A stretch of DNA of 64,000 nt from DASRFA01 sp035651755 (GTDB lineage Bacteria; Desulfobacterota; Binatia; UBA12015), in the NCBI GenBank assembly GCA_035651755.1, contig DASRFA010000013.1:186001-250000 (forward strand), in the 5' to 3' direction. A program made the position numbers and the translations under genes. The notes beneath the pieces are model-generated. The model saw only the letters and a list, made by a program, of their open reading frames with translations. It was not told the DNA's origin and did no database searches. The first letter of the stretch is position 1; every line of letters starts with the position of its first letter. Positions 6,841 to 15,326 of this stretch are shown here, piece after piece.

Positions 6841-8163
6841 GCTGAGGTCATGTCCGAGAGATCCGAGAGCGCTCTCCTGAGCGCGCGCGAGGCCGCGGCC
6901 GCGCTCGGCGTCCGCCGCGACACGCTCTACGCCTACGTCAGCCGCGGGCTTCTGACCCGCCGCCGGCGCTCCGGCGACCGGCGCAGCTGGTTCGATCCGA
7001 GCGAGGTCGATCGCCTCGCCGCGCGCGGCCGAAGCGAGGCGCGGCCGGACCGCGAGGTGCGCATCGAGTCGGCGGTCACGGCGCTCGAGGGCGGCCACTG
7101 GTTCTACCGCGGCCACGACCCGGTCGCGCTCGCCGCGCGGGCGCGCTTCGAGCAGGTGGCGGAGCTGCTCTGGACGGGCGAGCTGCCGGCCGCCGCGGCG
7201 TGGGCGTCGGATCGGGAGGCGGTGGAGACCGGGCGGCGGGTGCAGCGCGTGCTCGGCCCCGACGTCCTTCCGGCAGACCGCATCCGGCTCGTGACCGCGG
7301 CGCTCGCGGGCACGGATCCGCTCCGCCACGACCTCCGGCCCGAGGCGGTGATCGCGACCGCGCGCCGCCTCCTCGCGACGCTCGTCGAGTCGCTGCCGGC
7401 GCTGCGCGAGTCGACGCGCGCGCGGCCGCGGCGCACCGTCGGGGAGCCGGCCGCGGGTGGGGCGCGGAGCGAGGGCGCCGTGGGCGCGGGGCTCCGGTCC
7501 GAGGCGCCGCCGCCGCTCGCCGCGCGCCTCTGGGATCGCCTCACGACGCGACCGCCGACGCCGCGCGACATCGAGCTCATCGACGCGACGCTCGTCATCC
7601 TCGCGGACCACGAGCTCGCCGCCTCCACGTTCGCGGTGCGGATCGCGGCCGCGCTCCGCGCCGATCCCTACGGCGCGATCGGCGCGGGCCTCGGCGTGCT
7701 CGGCGGAGCGCTCCACGGCGCCGTCTCGGTCGCCGCCGAAGCGCTGCTGCACGAGATCGCCGCGCGCGGCAACGTCGCGACCGTCGTTGAGAAGCACGTC
7801 CGTCTGGGCGAGCGCCTTCCCGGCATCGGCCACCCGATCTATCCCGACGGCGACCCGCGCGGCGCCGCGCTCCTCGCGCTCCTGCGGCGCGCGGGCGGGG
7901 ATCGCCGCCGCCTCCGCGACGTCGACGAGCTCCTCGCCGCGGCCCGGGCGCGCGGCTTCCCGCCGCCGAACGTGGATCTCGGGATCGCCGCGGTGACGCA
8001 CGTGCTCGGCTTCGCGCGCGGCACCGGCGAGCTCATCTTCTCGATCGCGCGCATGGCGGGCTGGGTGGCGCACGCGCTCGAGGAGTACGCGCGCCCGTCG
8101 AGCATCCGCCCGCGCGCGATCTACACCGGCATTCGACCGGGCCGTCGCGAGGGTCGCGAGTGA
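6832..8163 (+). CDS. helix-turn-helix/citrate synthase fusion
   Basis: A 443-aa protein. Residues ~15-65 are an excisionase/MerR-type winged HTH (SAREAAAALGVRRDTLYAYVSRGLL then a basic wing), followed by citrate synthase from about residue 75. Catalytic landmarks remain: ADHELAAST, GALHGA, GHPIYPDGDPR and a final RMAGWVAHALEE plus IRPRAIYTG. A disordered insertion (RARPRRTVGEPAAGG and onward, about residues 200-228) is absent from the partner. ATG 6832 lies inside the operator repeats; an in-frame ATG at 6850 after GAGG is an alternative and would leave the operator upstream. Known annotations include HTH-bearing citrate synthases, but I know of no tested function. It may be an active enzyme, a metabolite-sensing regulator, or both. 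Confidence 0.88.
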   Translation: MINAEVMSERSESALLSAREAAAALGVRRDTLYAYVSRGLLTRRRRSGDRRSWFDPSEVDRLAARGRSEARPDREVRIESAVTALEGGHWFYRGHDPVALAARARFEQVAELLWTGELPAAAAWASDREAVETGRRVQRVLGPDVLPADRIRLVTAALAGTDPLRHDLRPEAVIATARRLLATLVESLPALRESTRARPRRTVGEPAAGGARSEGAVGAGLRSEAPPPLAARLWDRLTTRPPTPRDIELIDATLVILADHELAASTFAVRIAAALRADPYGAIGAGLGVLGGALHGAVSVAAEALLHEIAARGNVATVVEKHVRLGERLPGIGHPIYPDGDPRGAALLALLRRAGGDRRRLRDVDELLAAARARGFPPPNVDLGIAAVTHVLGFARGTGELIFSIARMAGWVAHALEEYARPSSIRPRAIYTGIRPGRREGRE

Positions 8164-10127
8164 TCGTCCAGCGCATCGTGTCCGGCGCTCAGACCGGCGT
8201 CGATCGCGCGGCGCTCGACGTCGCGATCGAGCTCGGGATCGCTTGCGGCGGCTGGTGCCCGGCGGGCCGCCGCGCGGAGGACGGCCGGATCGCCGACCGC
8301 TATCCGGTCTCCGAGACGCCGACCGCGCGCTACGACGAGCGCACTCGGTGGAACGTTCGCGACTCCGACGCGACCCTCATCCTCGCGCGCGAGCCGCTGA
8401 CCGGCGGGACGCTGCTCACGCGCACCGTGGCCGACCGGGAGGGGAAGCCCGTCCTCGTGGTCGACCCGGCCGACCTCGCCTCGTGCCGCCGCGTCGCCGA
8501 CTGGCTCGGCGCGAACGCCGTCGCCACCCTGAACGTCGCCGGGCCGCGCGAGAGCACGCAGCCGGGCGCGCATGCCGCCGCGGCCGCCTTCCTCCGGGGT
8601 CTCCTCGCCGCTCCGCAGCCGAGCGTCCGGCGGCCCTTGGCCGTGCTCGCGGTCTACTGGGCGGCGCTGATCCCGGCGTTCGCCGTCTGGCTCTGGCGCG
8701 ATCGCACCTACGCGCCGTGGGATCCCGCGTATCACTCGTACCTCGTCATGCGCCTCCACGACGGGCTCGTGCGCGGCAACGTCTGGCGCTTCTACGAGCT
8801 GGACCGCTTCTACCCGCCGCTCTTCCACGCGCTCGCCGTCCCCGCGTCGTTCTTCAGCGATCACCCCGATGCGTTCGCGTTCGGCAACTGGCTCGCGCTC
8901 CTCGCGCTCCTCTGCGCGACCTGGGCGACCGCCGCGCCGCTCGCGGGCGCCGACGCCGCGCTCGCCGCCGCGTTCCTCGTGCCCGGCTACGCCTACGTCG
9001 CGTGGATGTGCCGCATGGCGATGACCGACCTCACGCAGGCCGCGACCGTCGCCGCGACGCTCGCGCTCCTCGTCCGGCCGGCGCCCCTCGCCGCGCGGCG
9101 CGACGCGCGTCGCCTCGGGATCGCGATCGCGCTCGGCATGCTCGCGAAGTGGTCGTACGCGTTCTTCGCGGGGCCGCCGATCGCTGCGGCCGTCGTCTCC
9201 CGGCTGCGCGAGGCGGGCCCGGCGGAGCGCCGGCGAACGCTGTGGGCGCTGGCGCCGCTCGTCGTGTGGCCGCTCGTCCTTGCGGGGCCGTGGTACGTGC
9301 GATCGCTTCCCTACATCGCGTCGCGGCTCGGCTGGCACCTCGGGGCGGAGGTGGCCGCGGCCGAGGGCGATCCGCCGCCGCTCTCGGTCGCGGCGCTCGA
9401 CTACTACGCCGACGCGCTCTCGGGCGCGTACATGACCTGGCCGACATGGGCGCTGCTCCTGACGAGCGCGACCGCGCTCGCGTGGAGCTGGTGGCGCGAT
9501 CCCGTGCCGGCGGTCGCGCCGCCGCGGCGCTGGTCGCCGCTCCTCGTCTCCGCGGCCGCCGGCTTCGCCTGCCTGGTCGCGATCGCGAACAAGGACCCGC
9601 GCTACCTGCTGTCGATCGTTCCGGTGATCGCGGTCGTGTCGGGCGCGTGGGTCGCGTTCCTGGAGCCGCCCGCCCGCCGGCGCGCGCTCGTGGCGTGCGC
9701 GGTCCTGGGCTACGGCCTCGCGCTGCACGCGCTCTTCGTCGCCGATCCGCCGGATCCGACGGAGTGGCGTCTCGTCGAGGCGGCGCACGCGATCGCCGAC
9801 GACATGGCGTCGTCGGGACGGCGCGACGCGGTGCTCGTCGTCCCGAACGACGAGCACATGAACTTCATGTCGGTCGACTACGCGATCGAGCGCCGGCTGC
9901 GCGACAAGGTCCAGACCGACCGCGTGACGGACCCGCTCGACGCAGGGGCGCTCGCGCCCTACGGCTACGCGATCGTCGTGCTGCCGCCGCCTCCGGAGTC
10001 CGTGCTCTCGCGTGGATCGATCGCGGCGTCCGCGTTCGTGCCGTCGCAGCCCGGCTGGTCGGCGATCGCGTCGTTCGCGCGCGGCGACGGCCGCGAGGTG
10101 CGGGTGCTCAGGCGCGATCGGCCGTGA
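8160..10127 (+). CDS. cpYpsA/SLOG ('molybdenum carrier') domain fused to GT39-like membrane glycosyltransferase
   Basis: A 655-aa fusion. Residues 1-155 match the circularly permuted YpsA (putative molybdenum carrier) SLOG family: IVSGAQTGVDRAALD, then CGGWCPAGRRAEDG, PVSETPT, and a conserved LTGGTLLT loop. This Rossmannoid family is predicted to bind nucleotide-type ligands. From residue ~160 the protein is polytopic (about ten hydrophobic segments) with a WDPAYHSY motif in the first loop, as in dolichyl/polyprenyl-phosphate mannosyltransferase-like (GT39/PMT) enzymes; the C-terminal ~120 residues are soluble. It starts at GTG 8160, overlapping the HTH-citrate synthase stop by 4 bases. The fusion is continuous with no stop or obvious frameshift. 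Its 3' end overlaps the convergent next gene by 20 bases. Confidence 0.82.
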   Translation: MIVQRIVSGAQTGVDRAALDVAIELGIACGGWCPAGRRAEDGRIADRYPVSETPTARYDERTRWNVRDSDATLILAREPLTGGTLLTRTVADREGKPVLVVDPADLASCRRVADWLGANAVATLNVAGPRESTQPGAHAAAAAFLRGLLAAPQPSVRRPLAVLAVYWAALIPAFAVWLWRDRTYAPWDPAYHSYLVMRLHDGLVRGNVWRFYELDRFYPPLFHALAVPASFFSDHPDAFAFGNWLALLALLCATWATAAPLAGADAALAAAFLVPGYAYVAWMCRMAMTDLTQAATVAATLALLVRPAPLAARRDARRLGIAIALGMLAKWSYAFFAGPPIAAAVVSRLREAGPAERRRTLWALAPLVVWPLVLAGPWYVRSLPYIASRLGWHLGAEVAAAEGDPPPLSVAALDYYADALSGAYMTWPTWALLLTSATALAWSWWRDPVPAVAPPRRWSPLLVSAAAGFACLVAIANKDPRYLLSIVPVIAVVSGAWVAFLEPPARRRALVACAVLGYGLALHALFVADPPDPTEWRLVEAAHAIADDMASSGRRDAVLVVPNDEHMNFMSVDYAIERRLRDKVQTDRVTDPLDAGALAPYGYAIVVLPPPPESVLSRGSIAASAFVPSQPGWSAIASFARGDGREVRVLRRDRP

Positions 10128-10941
10128 GGCGCTGCAGCTCGGCGAGCGCGGCCACCAGGCGCGGGCCGTGCCAGAAGGGCAGGGTGCCGTCGATCACGGC
10201 GATCCTGCCGGTGCGCGCGGCCGGCGTGTCGGCCAGCGCGCCGCCGGCGAGCTCGCGCGCGTCGGCGTTCGTGAAGCGGTACGGCTCGTCCGGCAGGAGC
10301 ACGACCTCGGGCGCGTGCGCCGCGACATCGGCGAGCGTCACGCGCGGGTAGCGGTCGGACGAATCCGCGTAGAGGTTTGCGATCCCCGCGAGCGCCAGCA
10401 GGTCGTGCGCGTAGGTGTCGCGCGCGAGGGTCATCCACGGGTCCTTCCAGACGGCGACGAAGCCCAGGAGCGGGCGCCGCGGCCGGGCGGCGCGCGCCGC
10501 GCGAACCGCGTCCTCGATCGCCCCGATCACCCCCGCGGCGACGCTCCCATCCGCGCCCAGCGCGGCGAGCCACCGCACCTGCGCGATCGCGTCGTCGACG
10601 GTGCGCGGGAAGTCGACCCACACCGCGATCCCGCGCTCGCGCAAGCGCCGCACGTCGATCTCGCGGTTCTCCTCGAGGTTCGCGATCACGAGGTCCGGCG
10701 CGAGCTCCGCGATCGCCTCGACGTCCGGGTTCTTCGTGCCGCGGACGCGCCGCGTGCCCGCCACGCCGTCCGCGGGGTGGATGCACCAGTCGGTCGTGCC
10801 GACGACGCGGTCGCCGAGGCCGAGCGCGAAGAGCGTCTCGGTGACGCTCGGGACGAGCGACACGAGGCGCGCCGGCGCCCGCGGCACGTCGACCGCCTGC
10901 CCCGACGCATCGACCTGCGACGGTCGTCCATCGAGCGTCAC
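10108..10941 (-). CDS. BtuF-like periplasmic-binding-fold protein (helical backbone metal receptor)
   Basis: A 277-aa class III substrate-binding protein: RLVSLVPSVTETLFALGLGDRVVG at the N-terminus, a TDWCIHP loop, NPDVEAIAELAPDLVIA, and a second lobe ending in PFWHGPRLV. These are hallmarks of BtuF-type corrinoid or iron-chelate receptors. There is no signal peptide or lipobox, and no permease or ATPase gene is adjacent, so it may act in the cytoplasm or with transporters elsewhere. No cobalamin riboswitch is visible upstream. It is convergent with the SLOG-glycosyltransferase gene and divergent from a TetR gene. Confidence 0.8.
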   Translation of the reverse strand: MTLDGRPSQVDASGQAVDVPRAPARLVSLVPSVTETLFALGLGDRVVGTTDWCIHPADGVAGTRRVRGTKNPDVEAIAELAPDLVIANLEENREIDVRRLRERGIAVWVDFPRTVDDAIAQVRWLAALGADGSVAAGVIGAIEDAVRAARAARPRRPLLGFVAVWKDPWMTLARDTYAHDLLALAGIANLYADSSDRYPRVTLADVAAHAPEVVLLPDEPYRFTNADARELAGGALADTPAARTGRIAVIDGTLPFWHGPRLVAALAELQRLTADRA

Positions 10942-11054
10942 GACCCGTGGAGTAGCAGGGGACGGCGCGCGCAGCCGCTCCGCGCGGGCGGCTGCGTAGC
11001 GGGCGACGGCGCGTGGCGGTTGGCGGCGCGGCGCCGGTCCAGCATAACCGCGGC

Positions 11055-11849
11055 GTGAAGCGAGCGTCGTATCACCACGGCGACCTCCGGCGCGCCCTCC
11101 TGCGCGCGGCGCGGGCGCTCGTCACCCGGGTGGGGCCCGACGCGTTCACGCTGCGCGAGGCGGCACGGGCTTGCGGCGTCGACCACGCCGCCGCGTACCG
11201 TCACTTCCGCGACAAGCGCGCTCTCCTCGCCGCGCTCGCGGAGGAAGCGTTCGCCGAGCTCGCCCACGCGATCGAGAGCGATCCCGGACGCACGCCGAAC
11301 CGGGATCCCGGCGAGCGGCTGCAGCGCCTGGGCGCGATCTACGTCGCCTTCGGGCTCGCGAACCCGACGCGCTACCGCCTCATGTTCGGCCCGCGCCTGA
11401 ACGAGGACGGCCGCTTCCCCGCTCTCGAGGCGGCGATCGCCCGCTTGCTCGCCGCAGCCGTCGCCGACGTCGAGAGCGGCATCGCGGACGGGTCGTTCGC
11501 GGCGCGGAATGCGCGCGACGCGGCCCTCGCGGTCTGGTCGATGGCGCACGGCTACGTCGACGCCGTTCTCCGCCGGCGGATCCGCGTGCGGTCGCGCGAC
11601 GCGGCGCTCGGCCACTTCGCGACGCTGCTCGCGCCTTTCGTCTCCGGCCTGCGGGCCGGCGAGCCGGCCGGCGCGAGGCCCGCGTCCCGCCGTCGCGGGC
11701 TTTCGACGGACGCTGGATCGGCCGATGGACCACCGAAGGAGGACGAGCCATGGAGGAGCTCGGTCGGGAGGAGCTCGGTCGGGAAGCCGTCGCGGCGCGG
11801 CGTCGGCGGCCCGCGTGCGGCCCGGGCGCGAGCCGCCGGGAAGCGATGA
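11055..11849 (+). CDS. TetR-family regulator with WHG C-terminal domain
   Basis: A TetR regulator beginning VKRASYHHGDLRRALL at GTG 11055; translation before that looks non-coding. The HTH (FTLREAARACGVDHAAAYRHFRDK) is followed by a ligand domain with YVAFGLANPTRYRLMFG, the signature of the WHG type. The DNA-binding and ligand domains are complete by about residue 210. The last ~50 residues are low-complexity and overlap the carbonic anhydrase gene by 100 bases, an unusually long overlap that may reflect loss of the original stop. It probably controls itself and the carbonic anhydrase downstream or the divergent BtuF-like gene. Confidence 0.82.
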   Translation: MKRASYHHGDLRRALLRAARALVTRVGPDAFTLREAARACGVDHAAAYRHFRDKRALLAALAEEAFAELAHAIESDPGRTPNRDPGERLQRLGAIYVAFGLANPTRYRLMFGPRLNEDGRFPALEAAIARLLAAAVADVESGIADGSFAARNARDAALAVWSMAHGYVDAVLRRRIRVRSRDAALGHFATLLAPFVSGLRAGEPAGARPASRRRGLSTDAGSADGPPKEDEPWRSSVGRSSVGKPSRRGVGGPRAARARAAGKR

Positions 11850-12523
11850 AGGGCATCGTCGGGCTCGCGGGCGCCGCGCTCCTGGCGCCGGCGCTTGCGA
11901 CACCGGCGGCGGCCGGCGAAACGAGTCCAATGAAACCCGGCCAGCCCCCCAAGACCCCGGACGAGGCGCTCGAACTCCTCCGCGCCGGCAACCGGCGGTT
12001 CCACGAGCGGAAGCCCTACGTCCGGAGCACCGACGAGATCGAGCGCCTCTGGACCGAGCTCGCGAGCGGCCAGGCTCCGTTCGCGATCATCCTCGGCTGC
12101 TCCGATTCGCGGCTGTCGCCCGAGATCATCTTCGACCAGTTCTTCGGGTCGCTCTTCGTCGTGCGCGAGGCGGGGAACGTCGCGGTCTCGCCGACGAACA
12201 TCGGAAGCCTCGAGTTCGGCCAGGCGGTGCTCGGCGCGAAGCTGCTCCTCGTCTTCGGCCACTCCTCGTGCGGCGCCGTCACGGCGGCCTTCGACCGCGC
12301 CCAGCCCGGCGGCAACATCCAGGCGATCGTCGACGCGATCGCACCTTTCATCGCCACGGCGGCAACCCTGGACGATGCCATCGTCGCGAACGTGCGCGGC
12401 GTCCAGGCGCAGATCCGGCAGCGCAGCGCGCTTCTCCGAGCGGCGGAGGACGCGGGAAACCTGAAGATCGCGGGCGCGGTGTACGACATCCGCTCGGGCG
12501 TCGTCACGTTCCTCGACGCCTGA
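11750..12523 (+). CDS. beta-class carbonic anhydrase with Tat-type signal peptide
   Basis: A 257-aa protein starting after AAGGAGGA. Residues 28-56 are a twin-arginine-like signal: SRREAMK, a hydrophobic run, and A-A-A-G. The mature domain is a beta carbonic anhydrase: CSDSR at 117-121 (Zn Cys plus the Asp-Arg dyad) and HSSCG at 171-175 (Zn His and Cys). It interconverts CO2 and bicarbonate, here apparently outside the cytoplasm. The first 30 residues contain a short duplication (EELGRE twice). Overlap with the TetR 3' end suggests co-transcription. Export of a folded zinc enzyme by Tat fits the family, as similar exported beta enzymes are known. Confidence 0.87.
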   Translation: MEELGREELGREAVAARRRRPACGPGASRREAMKGIVGLAGAALLAPALATPAAAGETSPMKPGQPPKTPDEALELLRAGNRRFHERKPYVRSTDEIERLWTELASGQAPFAIILGCSDSRLSPEIIFDQFFGSLFVVREAGNVAVSPTNIGSLEFGQAVLGAKLLLVFGHSSCGAVTAAFDRAQPGGNIQAIVDAIAPFIATAATLDDAIVANVRGVQAQIRQRSALLRAAEDAGNLKIAGAVYDIRSGVVTFLDA

Positions 12524-12598
12524 TCGCCCGCGTTCGCCATCCGATCGCTCGGTGCCGTCTGCGCGGCGCTCCCGCCGACCCGCGTGGTACGATCCCAC

Positions 12599-13756
12599 AT
12601 GCGGTCGGACGCGGATCCGGGACGTCGGCTGCGCGAGCGGGTCGGCGCCGGGGCGGTCCTGGTGCGCGCGCCGGGGCGCGTGAACCTGATCGGCGAGCAC
12701 ACCGACTACAACGACGGATTCGTGCTGCCCGCGGCGATCGACCGCTTCACGTGGATGGCAGCCGCGGCGCGCGACGATCGCAAGGTCGTCCTCCATTCCG
12801 AGAGCGTCGGCGAGACGGTGACGTTCGACCTCGACGAGCCGTCGGCCCCGAGACGGCGCAACTGGAGCGATTATCCCCACGGCGTCGCGCGCATGCTGCT
12901 CGAGGCGGGAGTGGCGCTGCGCGGCGCGCAGATGCGCATGGCGAGCGACGTGCCGATCGGCTCGGGGCTGAGCTCGTCGGCCGCGCTCGAGGTTTCGGTC
13001 GCGCGCGCGCTGCTCGCGGTGGCCGGCGCTGACCTTCCCCTCGAGCGCCTCGCGCTCGTCTGCCAGCGCGCCGAGAACGAGTTCGTCGGCACGCGCTCCG
13101 GCATCATGGACCAGATGGCGTCGTGCTTCGGCCGGGAAGGCGAAGCGCTCTTCCTCGACTGCCGCTCGCTCGCGCACCGCGGCATCGCCGTGCCGGGGCA
13201 CCTGAAGCTCGTGATCTGCAACTGCCTCGTCAAGCACGAGCTCGCGACCGGCGAGTACAACCGCCGGCGCGCCGAGTGCGAGGAGGGCGTCCGGATCCTC
13301 GCGGCCGCAACCGGGCGCGACATCCGCGCGCTGCGCGACGTCGACGCCGCCGAGCTGGCGGCGCATCGCGATCGCCTGAGCGACGTCGTGTACCGGCGCT
13401 GCCGCCACGTCGTCCTGGAGAACCGGCGCGTCCTCGAGTTCGTCGCGGCGCTCGACCGGAACGACGTCGCCGCGACCGGTCGCCTCATGGCCGAGTCGCA
13501 CGCGAGCCTTCGCGACGACTACGAGGTGAGCTGTCGCGAGCTCGACGTCCTGGTCGAGATCGCCGCGTCGTCTCCCGGCGTCCACGGCGCGCGCATGACC
13601 GGCGGCGGCTTCGGCGGCTGCACGGTGAACCTCGTCGAGGTCGAGGCGGTCGACGCCTTTCGCCACAGGGTCGCCGCAGGCTACCGGCGCCAGACCGGCC
13701 GTACCCCCGAGATCCTCGTCTGCGAGGCGGCCGACGGCGTGCAGGTGCTCGCGTAG
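12599..13756 (+). CDS. galK: galactokinase (GHMP kinase)
   Basis: A 385-aa GHMP kinase with the galactokinase signature GRVNLIGEHTDYNDG (residues 26-40), the ATP-binding PIGSGLSSSAALE loop (about 120) and motif III MTGGGFGGCTVNLV near the C-terminus. It phosphorylates galactose at C1 in the Leloir pathway, feeding UDP-galactose for surface glycans. No galT or galE is adjacent. The ATG at 12599 was preferred to the GTG five codons earlier; neither has a good ribosome site. Length is typical. Confidence 0.93.
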   Translation: MRSDADPGRRLRERVGAGAVLVRAPGRVNLIGEHTDYNDGFVLPAAIDRFTWMAAAARDDRKVVLHSESVGETVTFDLDEPSAPRRRNWSDYPHGVARMLLEAGVALRGAQMRMASDVPIGSGLSSSAALEVSVARALLAVAGADLPLERLALVCQRAENEFVGTRSGIMDQMASCFGREGEALFLDCRSLAHRGIAVPGHLKLVICNCLVKHELATGEYNRRRAECEEGVRILAAATGRDIRALRDVDAAELAAHRDRLSDVVYRRCRHVVLENRRVLEFVAALDRNDVAATGRLMAESHASLRDDYEVSCRELDVLVEIAASSPGVHGARMTGGGFGGCTVNLVEVEAVDAFRHRVAAGYRRQTGRTPEILVCEAADGVQVLA

Positions 13757-13955
13757 GACGACGCCGCCCGAGGCGCTCTCCCGTCATGGGAGTGACGGAG
13801 GCTGTCGGTGGAGTGCCGCCCGCCGCCGGGGGGCGCCACCGAAGCGACCGCGTTTGCTGCGTTTTTCCGTGGTCCGCCGCTTGCTCGAGGCGGTGCCGAC
13901 CACCCGATGACGCGCCCTCATCGCGCGTCCGAGGCGGGCCCACGGGAGTCGGATC

Positions 13956-14081
13956 ATGCGAAGAGTCATCCCCCGAAGCTGGTCGAGATTCGCGCGCCGC
14001 TGGCTCAAGGACGATCGGTCGATCGCGGGCCGCGCGCTTCTGCTCGGGCTCGCCTTCCTCGTCGGCCTCGTCGCCGCCTGA
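13956..14081 (+). CDS. possible 41-aa single-span membrane peptide
   Basis: A short ORF with a GGGAG ribosome site 8 bases before its ATG. The N-terminal half is strongly basic (MRRVIPRSWSRFARRW) and the C-terminal half is one hydrophobic segment (residues ~25-41, ending LVGLVAA). This is the usual layout of a small inner-membrane protein with its basic end in the cytoplasm. It sits alone between galK and the nitronate monooxygenase gene. It is too short to be sure; chance is possible in GC-rich DNA. Confidence 0.35.
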   Translation: MRRVIPRSWSRFARRWLKDDRSIAGRALLLGLAFLVGLVAA

Positions 14082-14198
14082 TCGGCCTCGCGCCGGAAGA
14101 GCACCACCCGCGCGGCGGCGCGGCGGCGACATTCGCCCGCGCGTCTGCTCTCGTGTTCTCCAGCGCTCGCGCACGAAGCGCGCGAGCGCGGAGGCCAC

Positions 14199-15224
14199 AT
14201 GCTGCGCACGCCGCTCTGCAGTCTCCTCGGGATCGACGTCCCGATCTTCTCCGCGCCGATGGGACCGGACATCACCGGGCCCGATCTCGTCGCGGCCGTG
14301 AGCGGGGCCGGCGGCCTCGGCATCCTGCAGTCGCAGCTCAGCCCGCCGCCGCTCTTGCGCGAGCAGATCGCGCGCATCCGGTCTCGCACGCAGAAACCGT
14401 TCGGCGTCAACTTCCTGCTGCAGTTCCCGTCCGACGACGGCATCGCCACCTGCATCGAGGAGCGCGTGCCGGTGCTGTCCTTCTTCCGGGGCGAGCCGCC
14501 GACGGCCGCGATCGAGCGGGCGCACGCTGCGGGCTTGAAGGTCGTGTACCAGGTCGGCTCGGTCGCTGCGGCCGCGCGCGCGGCGCGAGCGGGCGTCGAC
14601 GTCGTCATCGCGCAAGGCGTGGAGGCCGGCGGCCACCTCGCCGGCGAGGTCTCGACGCTCGTGCTGGTGCCGCGGGTCGTGGAAGCGATCGCGCCCGTCC
14701 CGGTCGCGGCGGCGGGCGGGATCGGGGACGCGCGCGGCGTCGCGGCGGTGCTCGCGCTCGGCGCGCAGGCGGCGGTGCTCGGCACGCGCTTCCTCGCGAG
14801 CGCCGAGTCGCACGCGCACCCGCGCTACAAGGAGCGCGTCGTCGACGCGACCGAGGAGGATACCGTCAAGACGACGCTCTTCGGCCGGGGCTGGCCGAAC
14901 GCGCCGCACCGGGCGATCCGGACGCGCTTCGTCGAGGAGTGGCTCGCGAGCGAGGCGCGCGGCAACGAGTCGCGTCCCGACGAGCCGGTCGTCGGGGAGA
15001 GCGAGATCTCGGGCATGCGGGTGCCGATCGTCCGCTTCACCGGCCTGCCGCCGAATGCGCGGGCCACCGGAGACCTGGAGGCGATGGGGATGCTCGCCGG
15101 GCAGAGCGCGGGCCTCGTCCGCGACGTCCGCCCGGCCGGCGAGATCGTGCGCGACCTCGCCGCCGGCGCGGAGCGCATCATCGCGCGCGAGCTGCTCGCG
15201 CTGACTCTCGGCTCCGGCGGCTGA
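14199..15224 (+). CDS. nitronate monooxygenase (2-nitropropane dioxygenase family)
   Basis: A 341-aa FMN-dependent TIM-barrel protein. It shows the family's opening PIFSAPMGPDITGPDLVAAV, the AQGVEAGGHL loop with the catalytic His (about residue 147), AAGGIGDARGVAAVLALGA (phosphate-binding) and GTRFLASAE. It oxidises alkyl nitronates such as propionate-3-nitronate, or acts as an enoyl reductase-like flavoprotein; family members vary. A strong GGAGG ribosome site lies 5 bases before the ATG. No partner genes are adjacent. Confidence 0.88.
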   Translation: MLRTPLCSLLGIDVPIFSAPMGPDITGPDLVAAVSGAGGLGILQSQLSPPPLLREQIARIRSRTQKPFGVNFLLQFPSDDGIATCIEERVPVLSFFRGEPPTAAIERAHAAGLKVVYQVGSVAAAARAARAGVDVVIAQGVEAGGHLAGEVSTLVLVPRVVEAIAPVPVAAAGGIGDARGVAAVLALGAQAAVLGTRFLASAESHAHPRYKERVVDATEEDTVKTTLFGRGWPNAPHRAIRTRFVEEWLASEARGNESRPDEPVVGESEISGMRVPIVRFTGLPPNARATGDLEAMGMLAGQSAGLVRDVRPAGEIVRDLAAGAERIIARELLALTLGSGG

Positions 15225-15326
15225 ACGGCGCCCTCGAGGCGCCCCTGCGACGACCGCTCGCGCGCGGCGCGATTCGTCGCCGGCATACCCGCGCGAGCTC
15301 CCGGCCGGACACTCGGCGCGTGCCGA

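Noticed and set aside
10942..11054. Cobalamin riboswitch or adenosylcobalamin box near the BtuF-like gene
   Set aside because: The 113-base gap is too short and has no recognisable B12-box.
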